Shown: positions 1 to 5,725, numbered from the stretch's first letter. The stretch: 7,859 nt of DNA from Nitrosarchaeum sp. (GCA_009697485.1 SICY01000030.1:1-7859); one strand, 5' to 3'. The notes: generated by a model not told the origin, from the letters alone. Numbers and translations: made by a program.

Positions 1-432
1 TGTCAAATTGTTAATGAAGAAATGGGTGGTCCCAGACAAGTTCTTCAAACTGAAGGTTTCATTGCATTTTGTCCTTGGGCACCATCATATCCATATGAGT
101 TTTGTATTTCTCCAAAAAAACACACGACTAGTTTTTCTAAAATCACTCAAAAAGAAATCAATGATTTGTCCCTTATTTTACGCTCTACACTTGGCGGTTT
201 GGCAAAAACAGTTAAAGACGTTTCATATAACATGGTATTTCATTTATCTCCTGAAAAGAAAAACAGTAGACAAATTCATTGGCATATTGAAATTTATCCA
301 ATAACCAAATCTTGGTCAGGTCTTGAGCGCGGTTATGGTATTTTCCTTAATGACTTGTCTCCAGAACAGGCAGCAGAAAAACTTGGTGCGTCTTGCAGAA
401 AAGAATTAGCCAATCTAGTTGGTATCGTTTGA
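1..432 (+). CDS. galT: Galactose-1-phosphate uridylyltransferase (GalT-like), C-terminal part, 5' truncated by window edge
   Basis: The reading frame is open from base 1 to a TGA stop, so 143 residues of the C-terminal part are visible and the start lies left of the window. The family moves UMP between UDP-glucose and galactose-1-phosphate (Leloir pathway); some relatives act on other hexose phosphates. Visible hallmarks are the FCPWAPSYPYE segment, matching the FCPFAxRFPYE pattern of GalT, then a second-domain HIT-type motif HWHIEIYP, and the helical tail ending in PEQAAEKL. The catalytic first-domain HPH motif should lie outside the window and cannot be checked. The next gene's TATA-like box lies just after the stop, so the two genes are probably transcribed separately. 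Substrate is uncertain: an archaeal GalT homologue could serve other sugar-1-phosphates. The family call is firm, the exact reaction less so. Confidence 0.85.
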   Translation, partial: CQIVNEEMGGPRQVLQTEGFIAFCPWAPSYPYEFCISPKKHTTSFSKITQKEINDLSLILRSTLGGLAKTVKDVSYNMVFHLSPEKKNSRQIHWHIEIYPITKSWSGLERGYGIFLNDLSPEQAAEKLGASCRKELANLVGIV

Positions 433-436
433 ACAG

Positions 437-444
437 TTTAATTA
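437..444 (+). promoter_or_regulatory. Putative TATA box for the 467 gene (leaderless)
   Basis: TTTAATTA is centred about 27 bp upstream of the ATG at 467, the usual archaeal distance from TATA box to transcription start. Transcription would therefore begin at or next to the start codon. This supports ATG 467 over the TTG at 419. It is inferred from spacing and composition only. Confidence 0.5.
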
Positions 445-466
445 TCAACTAGATTTTGTTAATATT

Positions 467-907
467 ATGTCACTTGAAAAATGGGCTGCAATTGCAAGTG
501 TTGGATTATTTGCAATGTTTGCTGGAGAATTAATTTCAATCTATCATTTTATGACTGACGTTGCTACAAATCTAGAATTTGGTGTTTCATTTGACCCCAG
601 TCCAAAAATTCTTCAATTCATTTCTATTGGAGTGGCTCCTGCATCTATTTTAGCTGGACTTTCGTTTATTCTATCAAGACGTTATGGGTCTAAACAAATT
701 GGTTCTCTGATACTTGCTGGTGGAATAATTTTGTTAATTGGAATGGCGTACTGCTACACTCTTTTAGATAAACTCGTTGCTTCTTATGTCACTGACGCTG
801 TATTCATAACTCCGCCACTTTTCATGGGCATCTCTATTCCTGTGATGATAGTTGGACTTATTCTGATAAAAACAAACAAGAAACGCCCGAAAAAAGAATA
901 TTTCTAG
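467..907 (+). CDS. Hypothetical four-helix membrane protein
   Basis: This encodes 146 residues from ATG 467. A longer frame from TTG 419 would overlap the end of the upstream gene and has no supporting signal, while a TATA-like box sits 27 bp before ATG 467. Four hydrophobic segments are visible at about residues 5-28, 48-70, 77-100 and 113-134. The C-terminus is short and very basic (KTNKKRPKKEYF), suggesting a cytoplasmic tail. No catalytic motif, cysteine pair or known transporter signature is apparent, and I do not recognise the family. An acidic residue, Glu21, lies inside the first helix. It ends in a 4-bp tail-to-tail overlap with the acetyltransferase gene, where the sequence CTAG supplies a TAG stop on each strand. 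Function unknown. Confidence 0.75.
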   Translation: MSLEKWAAIASVGLFAMFAGELISIYHFMTDVATNLEFGVSFDPSPKILQFISIGVAPASILAGLSFILSRRYGSKQIGSLILAGGIILLIGMAYCYTLLDKLVASYVTDAVFITPPLFMGISIPVMIVGLILIKTNKKRPKKEYF

Positions 908-1341
908 ATGTGATCAAATCTTAATGCATTTGCATTATGTTTAAAGCCCAATTTTTTATAAAATGGCTTTACGTCATCCACGCAATCCAGAATCGTTTTG
1001 TAACATCCCTGGTCTTTTGCATATCTTAAGAGATATGTGATAATTTTCTCTCCTATTCCTTTTCTTTGATACTCTTTGTCTACTACAACATCTTCTATAT
1101 GACCAACCCTGCCTCCATTATGAATAAACTTAGTTTCTATTAGCAGTGTAGTTGAACCCACTATCTTTCCTTCTATCACAGCAACTGCAACAATGTGATC
1201 TGGGTTTGAATTTATTTTATCAAATATTTTTTCTGCAGTTTTTTTATCTATGTTACTTGCTTGACGAAGCGAATCTAATGTAATTAAAAATCCCTTCCAC
1301 AGATCATCTTTTTGTAATTTTCTAATTGTTATGTCGCTCAT
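904..1341 (-). CDS. GNAT acetyltransferase, GNA1-like (probable glucosamine-6-phosphate N-acetyltransferase)
   Basis: This is a 145-residue single-domain GNAT protein. The acetyl-CoA binding loop is QRKGIG (residues 92-97). Around it the sequence closely follows the eukaryotic GNA1 pattern: KFIHNGG (71-77), GHIEDVVV (80-87), CYKTILDC (113-120) and FYKKLGF (127-133). GNA1 acetylates glucosamine-6-phosphate to GlcNAc-6-phosphate on the way to UDP-GlcNAc. The length is close to yeast GNA1. The gene starts 10 bp after the nucleotidyltransferase stop on the same strand, so the two are probably one operon acting on the same sugar. No clear Shine-Dalgarno sequence is visible. The GNAT call is near certain; the substrate is inferred from motif resemblance and could be another amino sugar. 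Confidence 0.85.
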   Translation of the reverse strand: MSDITIRKLQKDDLWKGFLITLDSLRQASNIDKKTAEKIFDKINSNPDHIVAVAVIEGKIVGSTTLLIETKFIHNGGRVGHIEDVVVDKEYQRKGIGEKIITYLLRYAKDQGCYKTILDCVDDVKPFYKKLGFKHNANALRFDHI

Positions 1342-1351
1342 TTTTTTCTTA

Positions 1352-2053
1352 TCATATATTTCCTAGTTTTTGAAGATATTCTTGATTTGCTTTTTTGTAT
1401 GATGCTTTGTTCCCAATATCTAGAAATCCTTTTTTAGAAACAATACTGCCAATTAGTTTCTTTTTAATCATTGCTTTTTTAATTACATCATCCATTCCAT
1501 ATGGTATATTTTTTGGAATCAGATCCATTACTCCTGGCTCCATCACATAGCAACCAATATTGATATTTGCCTTGATTTCTGGTTTTTCATTCCAAGCAAT
1601 TACTTTGCCTGTTTTGGTGGTTTCAATGACTCCGTATGGCAGATTTGTTTTATATTCATACAAACTCATTGTAACAAATGATTTTTTTTGCTGATGTTGA
1701 TTTATCATACTTCGTAAATTAAAATCAAATATGGAATCCCCATACATACAAACAAAAGTATCGTCAATGAATTTCTCCGCTGTTTTAAGTTGACCTGCGG
1801 TAGCTAATGGTTTGTTGGAAACTGCATACTCGATATTCACACCAAATCGCTTACCATCTTCAAAATAATCTTCAATTGTTTTCCTTAGATAACTGACACA
1901 CAATACAACTGATTTTATGCCATTTTTCTTTGACCAATCAACTAGGTGCTCTAGAATTGGCTTTTCTCCTAATGGTAACATTGGCTTTGGAAGAAATGTT
2001 GTATATGGTTGTAATCTTGTGCCTAATCCACCTGCAAGAATTACTGCTTTCAC
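1352..2053 (-). CDS. Sugar-phosphate nucleotidyltransferase (NDP-sugar pyrophosphorylase family)
   Basis: This is a 233-residue protein with a single Rossmann-like nucleotidyltransferase domain. Visible motifs are the nucleotide-binding loop GGLGTRLQPYT (8-18) with PKP (22-24), the metal-binding Asp of YGDS (Asp106), the sugar-binding EKP (156-158) and NIG (165-167), and a second metal Asp in FLDIG (Asp212). Such enzymes couple a sugar-1-phosphate to an NTP, releasing pyrophosphate. There is no C-terminal left-handed beta-helix, so it is not a full GlmU-type bifunctional enzyme. Base and sugar specificity (glucose/dTTP, mannose/GTP or GlcNAc/UTP) cannot be read reliably; the downstream GNA1-like gene makes an amino sugar plausible. 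The start is GTG 2053, supported by a TATA-like box 26 bp upstream. The gene follows the thiamine fusion gene by 61 bp. Confidence 0.87.
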   Translation of the reverse strand: MKAVILAGGLGTRLQPYTTFLPKPMLPLGEKPILEHLVDWSKKNGIKSVVLCVSYLRKTIEDYFEDGKRFGVNIEYAVSNKPLATAGQLKTAEKFIDDTFVCMYGDSIFDFNLRSMINQHQQKKSFVTMSLYEYKTNLPYGVIETTKTGKVIAWNEKPEIKANINIGCYVMEPGVMDLIPKNIPYGMDDVIKKAMIKKKLIGSIVSKKGFLDIGNKASYKKANQEYLQKLGNI

Positions 2054-2075
2054 GAATTCCTATTTGATATATGCC

Positions 2076-2082
2076 TATTTAT
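2076..2082 (-). promoter_or_regulatory. Putative TATA box for the nucleotidyltransferase-acetyltransferase unit
   Basis: On the minus strand ATAAATA is centred about 26 bp upstream of the GTG start at 2053. This fits a leaderless transcript and suggests that the two sugar genes have their own promoter despite following the thiamine gene on the same strand. Confidence 0.45.
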
Positions 2083-2114
2083 GTTCAAGTATGGATTTCT
2101 ATTATACTTAAAAA

Positions 2115-3419
2115 TTAAATAAACAATTTTGAAATTTTTTCAATAATTAATGTGGGTGTTTTGGCAAAAATTATTATCATTGGCTCTTTTCCAAAATCTC
2201 CTTTGTGATAAATTACATCTGGTGGTTCTTCTAAATTTTTTATCGCATATTTTATACCCCATCCTACAGAAGATCCTTCTTTGGTTTTGGCATTCTTGGG
2301 TTCTGCATTTCTATCATAACTGGAAATAGTCCATTTCTCTTTTCTTAATTTTGAAATAGTTTCTTTATTATATTTTAAATTAATTGCTGAACGTATATCT
2401 GGATATTTTTTATTCATTGTAATTAATGCTGTTGCAACGTGTTTTGATCCACCATATGACAAATCTCCTGCAACTGTGATTTTATTTCCCGTTTTTACAA
2501 TCCTGCCTGAAATTCCTAAAATATCTTTAATTGACTTTGGATTTTTTTTTGAAAAAACAAAATTTGTTTGACATTCTGGAATATTTTTGTAAATATTTTT
2601 GATTTCTATAAACTTGTTAATGGCATGAGTTAGTTCTGTATGTATTAGATCTTTGTCTTTTATTTGTGTAATGTCTATTCCATACCCTACACTCTTGGCA
2701 TTTTTAATTGAATTATATGTAAATTGTTTTGAAAATTTTACTGCATTTTTTAGTGAGTTTCTACTTGCCAGCGAAAATAATAATGATGATGAGTAATTAC
2801 ATCCACTCCCATGATTGATTTTTGGAATTTTTTTACCTGATAATGTATATTGGTTTTTTCCTTCTAATATAAAATCTGAAATTTGGTCGTTTTTTATTTC
2901 CAATCCTGTAATTACAATATTTTTTGTACCCATACTTTGAATTTTTTGAGCAGCATTTTGGAGTGATTTTTTTGAGTCAATTTTGATTTTTGATAAAAAT
3001 TCGGCTTCAAATTTATTTGGTGTAATAACCGTAGCCAATGGAATTAGAAATTTTTTAAAATCACTGATAGCTGTTTTTTCAATCAGTAAACCTCCTGTGG
3101 TTGATTTTATTATTGGATCTAATACGATTATGATCTTTTTATTTTTTAATTCTCTGTATATTGTTTTTATTATTTCTGAATTGTATACCATTCCAATTTT
3201 AATTCCATCAATTTTAAAATCTGTCATCACTGAGTCTAGTTGGCTTTTCAATATTTTTTGTGACACTGGCTCGATCATTCCAAAACTAGAAGTATTTTGA
3301 CCTGTTATTGCAGTAATTACTGTTAACCCATGGGCATTTAGCAAATCAAATGTTTTGATATCGCTTTGTATACCTGCACCTGATGATGGATCCGAACCTC
3401 CTATTGAAAGTAAGTTCAT
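2115..3419 (-). CDS. thiDN: ThiD-ThiN fusion: HMP/HMP-P kinase and thiamine-phosphate synthase
   Basis: This 434-residue fusion carries two thiamine enzymes. Residues 1 to about 260 are a ribokinase-fold ThiD: GGSDPSSGAGIQSDIKTF (7-24), DPIIKSTTG (101-109), TPNKFEAE (133-140), and the HGSGC anion-hole loop (203-207) near the expected catalytic cysteine position. Residues from about 272 form ThiN: IPECQTNFVF (280-289), GRI (305-307), YGGSKHVAT (322-330, with His327 at the position of the proposed catalytic His), EP (373-374), EGSSVGWG (381-388) and PDVIYHKGDFGKEPMI (400-415). ThiD makes HMP-PP; ThiN, the archaeal replacement for ThiE, condenses it with thiazole phosphate to give thiamine phosphate. 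There is no N-terminal helix-turn-helix, so it is not the ThiR-type regulator that uses a ThiN domain. The ATG at 3419 begins just before the first beta-strand. It is divergent from the thiC-side genes. Confidence 0.95.
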   Translation of the reverse strand: MNLLSIGGSDPSSGAGIQSDIKTFDLLNAHGLTVITAITGQNTSSFGMIEPVSQKILKSQLDSVMTDFKIDGIKIGMVYNSEIIKTIYRELKNKKIIIVLDPIIKSTTGGLLIEKTAISDFKKFLIPLATVITPNKFEAEFLSKIKIDSKKSLQNAAQKIQSMGTKNIVITGLEIKNDQISDFILEGKNQYTLSGKKIPKINHGSGCNYSSSLLFSLASRNSLKNAVKFSKQFTYNSIKNAKSVGYGIDITQIKDKDLIHTELTHAINKFIEIKNIYKNIPECQTNFVFSKKNPKSIKDILGISGRIVKTGNKITVAGDLSYGGSKHVATALITMNKKYPDIRSAINLKYNKETISKLRKEKWTISSYDRNAEPKNAKTKEGSSVGWGIKYAIKNLEEPPDVIYHKGDFGKEPMIIIFAKTPTLIIEKISKLFI

Positions 3420-3444
3420 ATTATATTTCCAAAACCTGTCCTAA

Positions 3445-3453
3445 TCTATTTTT
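3445..3453 (-). promoter_or_regulatory. Weak candidate TATA box for the ThiD-ThiN gene
   Basis: On the minus strand AAAAATAGA is centred about 30 bp before ATG 3419, which would give an almost leaderless mRNA. A second A/T-rich candidate (AATATAGA, about 3471-3478) would leave a leader of about 30 nt. Neither is strong and the choice is open. Confidence 0.3.
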
Positions 3454-3508
3454 CCTTTTCATTTTAATTTTCTATATTTCTAAATTCTCATGTTTTGATT
3501 TGATTATC

Positions 3509-3520
3509 TCATGATCATGA
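3509..3520. promoter_or_regulatory. Perfect 12-bp palindrome in divergent thiamine promoter region (candidate operator)
   Basis: TCATGATCATGA is its own reverse complement. It lies in the 141-bp region between the divergent ThiD-ThiN and zinc ribbon genes, ending 7 bp before the TTTATATAT box of the rightward promoter. A dimeric regulator bound here would sit beside the TFB/BRE region and could affect both directions. The regulator is unknown and binding is inferred from symmetry and position alone. Confidence 0.4.
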
Positions 3521-3527
3521 TAGGGCA

Positions 3528-3536
3528 TTTATATAT
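3528..3536 (+). promoter_or_regulatory. TATA box for the zinc ribbon gene
   Basis: TTTATATAT is the best TATA-box match in the window. Its centre is about 29 bp before the TTG at 3561, so the transcript would begin within a few bases of that codon. This supports the otherwise weak TTG start, because an in-frame stop at 3543 excludes anything further upstream. Confidence 0.6.
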
Positions 3537-3560
3537 CTAAAATGATTTTTATTTGTTAAT

Positions 3561-3758
3561 TTGAATACGAATAAAATTCCTCTAGTAGATGACACTCCTG
3601 ATAAATTACTGTGTACTGTATGTTTGTTACCTATGCAGTATCAAAAGAAAATTAACAATGTTTTTCTTTGGCAATGCTTCAAGTGTGGCAAAAAATATTT
3701 TGTTTCTGACTCTTCTATTGATTATAGCGTTAAGGAAACTTGGAGCTCAAGTAAATAG
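3561..3758 (+). CDS. Small zinc ribbon protein, function unknown
   Basis: This encodes 65 residues from TTG 3561. Two cysteine pairs, CTVC (18-21) and CFKC (39-42), are 17 residues apart, with GKKYFV following the second pair. This is a classic zinc ribbon (CX2C-X17-CX2C) with an aromatic-basic second knuckle, as in small archaeal nucleic-acid-binding or transcription-associated ribbons. The N-terminal 15 residues and the Ser-rich tail look disordered. No other domain is present. Its stop is 5 bp before the next small gene, which in turn precedes thiC, so these may be co-transcribed; the divergent partner makes the other end of the same thiamine pathway. A regulatory role is possible but not shown. 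The cysteine arrangement makes a chance frame unlikely. Confidence 0.75.
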   Translation: MNTNKIPLVDDTPDKLLCTVCLLPMQYQKKINNVFLWQCFKCGKKYFVSDSSIDYSVKETWSSSK

Positions 3759-3763
3759 AAAAT

Positions 3764-3952
3764 ATGAATGACATGGAATATCTTAGAAAAGAAAATCAGA
3801 ATCTTAGAAAATACGTATCTTTAGTTTTAGCTGAGATGGAATTAATTCAAAGAGTAGGTGAAATCAAACAAAATTTTCTTAATTCTGATGATTCTGAGCG
3901 TATAATTACACCTATTTTAGAAAGAATTTCACGAATTAAATCTGAGCGTTAA
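3764..3952 (+). CDS. Small coiled-coil protein, function unknown
   Basis: This encodes 62 residues from ATG 3764 (an in-frame ATG at 3773 is an alternative). Residues 4 to about 35 form a charged amphipathic helix with hydrophobic residues repeatedly 3-4 apart (Leu7, Leu14, Val18, Leu22, Met25, Leu27, Val31), typical of a short coiled coil. A second predicted helix covers residues 44-60. There are no cysteines, no membrane segment and no enzyme motif. It starts 5 bp after the zinc ribbon stop, suggesting co-transcription and possibly a complex between the two proteins (inference). I do not recognise the family. Confidence 0.6.
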   Translation: MNDMEYLRKENQNLRKYVSLVLAEMELIQRVGEIKQNFLNSDDSERIITPILERISRIKSER

Positions 3953-3982
3953 GATTTACAATCCAGCCTATCTCTATGATTG

Positions 3983-3988
3983 TTTAAA
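3983..3988 (+). promoter_or_regulatory. Putative TATA box for thiC (leaderless)
   Basis: TTTAAA is centred 27 bp upstream of ATG 4013, the expected spacing for transcription starting at the ATG itself. The alternative TTG at 3980 would place the start codon directly before this box, so it is unlikely to be translated from this promoter. Readthrough from the small genes upstream is also possible. Confidence 0.5.
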
Positions 3989-4012
3989 TCAGGCAAAAAC
4001 ATAGATTACATT

Positions 4013-5338
4013 ATGGGTACTCAAATGAGTGCAGCGCGAAGAGGTGTTGCTACTGAGGAAATGAAACGAGTGGCAAAAGATGAGGATGTCACATTAGAAT
4101 GGTTAATTCCTAAAATTGCAAGTGGTTCAATTATTATCCCTAGTAATAATATTAGACCTCAAAAAATTCACAATGTTGGAATTGGTAAAGGTCTTAAAAC
4201 AAAAGTGAATGTTAACATTGGTACTTCTACACTTAATGTAAACTTGGAAGAAGAGATTGAAAAAGCAAAGGTAGCAGTAAAATATCATGCAGATACAATG
4301 ATGGATTTAAGCGACGGCGGTGATGTTAGAAAAATACGACAAGCCTTGTTAGAAGTTGCTCCAATAACATTTGGAACTGTACCTATCTATGAAGCGTACA
4401 ATTATGGTGTGGAAGTTCATAAAAATCCTTTAAACTTAACTGAGGACGATTTTTTAAATGCATTTGAAAACAATGCAAAAGATGGTGTTGATTATACCAC
4501 GATTCATTGTGGAATTACAAAAGACATTGCAAAAAGAATCCTAAAAGTCAAAAGATATGGCGGTGTTGTAAGTAAAGGTGGAACAATTACCGCTGCATGG
4601 ATGTTAAAACATGATAAAGAAAATCCATATCTGACACACTATGATTATCTTATTGAGATTGCCAAAAAATATGATGTCACATTTAGTTTAGGTGATGCAT
4701 TACGACCTGGCTCTATCCTTGATTCTCATGATGAACTTCAGGTTCAAGAAATGATCAATGTGGCACAATTAACCAAACGTGCTCATGAGCAAGATATCCA
4801 AGTAATGGTGGAAGGTCCAGGCCATGTTCCATTAAACGAAGTAGCTGCTAATGTTAGATTAGCTAAATCATTAATTGGTGATGTGCCTTACTACGTTTTG
4901 GGTCCTTTGGTAACTGACATTGCGTCTGGACATGATCATATAGCAAGTGCCATTGGTGCGGCTGTGTCTGCAAGTGAAGGTGTGGATTTATTGTGCTATC
5001 TTACTCCTTCTGAGCATCTCGCATTACCCAATGCTGAGGAAGTTAAAGCCGGTTTGATTGCATATAGAATTGCTGCACATGCAGCTGATTTAGTGAAAAT
5101 TCGTGACAAGGCAATAAAATGGGATATGGAAATGACTGAAGCTCGACGTACATTAGATTGGGAAAAACAAATTGCTTTGTCTATTGATCCTGAGGAAGCA
5201 GCCAGAATTCATAGTCGAACTGGTCAACGTCCTGGAAATAATGTTCCATGTACAATGTGTGGTGGTGCATGTGTCTATATGATGTTGCCACAACAACGAA
5301 AATATGAAAAAGAAGAAAGATTACAACAAATTTTGTAA
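4013..5338 (+). CDS. thiC: Phosphomethylpyrimidine synthase ThiC
   Basis: ThiC is a radical-SAM enzyme that rearranges aminoimidazole ribotide (AIR), a purine intermediate, into HMP-phosphate, the pyrimidine half of thiamine. The 441-residue protein is the short archaeal form without the long bacterial N-terminal extension. Numbered from ATG 4013, family signatures are TQMSAARRG near the N-terminus, MDLSDGGD (98-105), SLGDALRPGSILD (225-237), EGPGHVP (267-273), LGPLVTDIASGHDHIASAIG (296-315) and TPSEHL (331-336). His271 and His335 are 64 residues apart, like the zinc ligands of characterised ThiC proteins. The cluster motif CTMCGGAC (Cys413, 416, 420) has CX2CX3C spacing. The start is set by the conserved N-terminus and a TATA-like box 27 bp upstream. 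The product feeds ThiD-ThiN, encoded divergently nearby. The 3' end overlaps the convergent NUDIX gene by 18 bp. Confidence 0.97.
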   Translation: MGTQMSAARRGVATEEMKRVAKDEDVTLEWLIPKIASGSIIIPSNNIRPQKIHNVGIGKGLKTKVNVNIGTSTLNVNLEEEIEKAKVAVKYHADTMMDLSDGGDVRKIRQALLEVAPITFGTVPIYEAYNYGVEVHKNPLNLTEDDFLNAFENNAKDGVDYTTIHCGITKDIAKRILKVKRYGGVVSKGGTITAAWMLKHDKENPYLTHYDYLIEIAKKYDVTFSLGDALRPGSILDSHDELQVQEMINVAQLTKRAHEQDIQVMVEGPGHVPLNEVAANVRLAKSLIGDVPYYVLGPLVTDIASGHDHIASAIGAAVSASEGVDLLCYLTPSEHLALPNAEEVKAGLIAYRIAAHAADLVKIRDKAIKWDMEMTEARRTLDWEKQIALSIDPEEAARIHSRTGQRPGNNVPCTMCGGACVYMMLPQQRKYEKEERLQQIL

Positions 5339-5725
5339 TACTTTTTCAAGACTAGGAACCGTGTTGTAGTTTTTTAATTCATCTATTGTAATCCATGTGT
5401 ATTCTGAATTTTCCCAATTCAATTTGATATCTGGGTTTTTTGCTTCAAACAAAAATGGAAATATCTCCCACTCATGATTTTCATACTGTGGTGAATGTAT
5501 TCTTAATTTCTCTGCATTTTTTACCAATCTAATTTTGTCTTCAGAAATGCCTGTCTCCTCATAAATTTCGATTTTTGCTCTTGTTAATGGGGTTTCGTTT
5601 TTTTCTATAATCCCACTAATTCCTGCCCAAAGACCTTTCATGGTTTTTACTTTGTTGCTTCTTCTAAGAATTAATAATTTCTGCTCATCCTGAATAAAGG
5701 ATGTCACAATCTTGGTAGCGCGCAT
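5321..5725 (-). CDS. NUDIX hydrolase
   Basis: This is a 134-residue single-domain NUDIX protein. The NUDIX box spans residues 38-60: Gly38, Glu44, then Glu53, Glu56 and Glu57 as metal ligands, followed by Gly59. The usual Arg of the REUXEE core is Ile52 here. Surrounding sequence (LLILRRS, GLWAGISG, WEIFPFLFE, LNWENSEYTW, YNTVPSL) resembles the NUDIX domain that in some archaea is attached to eIF-2B-like proteins, here standing alone. The family hydrolyses nucleoside diphosphates linked to another group; the substrate cannot be read from sequence. The gene starts 5 bp after the tyrA stop, so it is most likely the last gene of the aromatic amino acid operon, though no obvious pathway role follows. 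Its end overlaps thiC by 18 bp on the opposite strand. Confidence 0.9.
   Translation of the reverse strand: MRATKIVTSFIQDEQKLLILRRSNKVKTMKGLWAGISGIIEKNETPLTRAKIEIYEETGISEDKIRLVKNAEKLRIHSPQYENHEWEIFPFLFEAKNPDIKLNWENSEYTWITIDELKNYNTVPSLEKVLQNLL

Noticed and set aside
8..304. 98-residue plus-strand frame inside the GalT gene
   Set aside because: It is a shifted frame of a gene with clear GalT motifs and shows no domain pattern of its own.
419..466. TTG 419 as the start of the membrane protein
   Set aside because: It overlaps the end of the upstream gene, the added residues are polar and lack signal features, and a TATA-like box fits ATG 467.
2542..2550. Run of nine T (A9 in the coding strand) in the ThiN domain as a programmed frameshift site
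   Set aside because: The frame continues through it with ThiN motifs on both sides, so no shift is needed; polymerase slippage is possible but unsupported.
2983..3300. 105-residue plus-strand frame opposite the ThiD domain
   Set aside because: It lies antisense to strongly conserved ThiD motifs; its hydrophobic content comes from the AT-rich complement.
3420..3560. TPP riboswitch or small RNA in the divergent intergenic region
   Set aside because: I could not find the conserved TPP aptamer elements, and both flanking genes appear to have near-leaderless starts that leave no space for an aptamer.
3980..4012. TTG 3980 as the thiC start
   Set aside because: The extra 11 residues are not part of the conserved ThiC N-terminus, and the TTG lies immediately before the likely TATA box, upstream of the expected transcription start.
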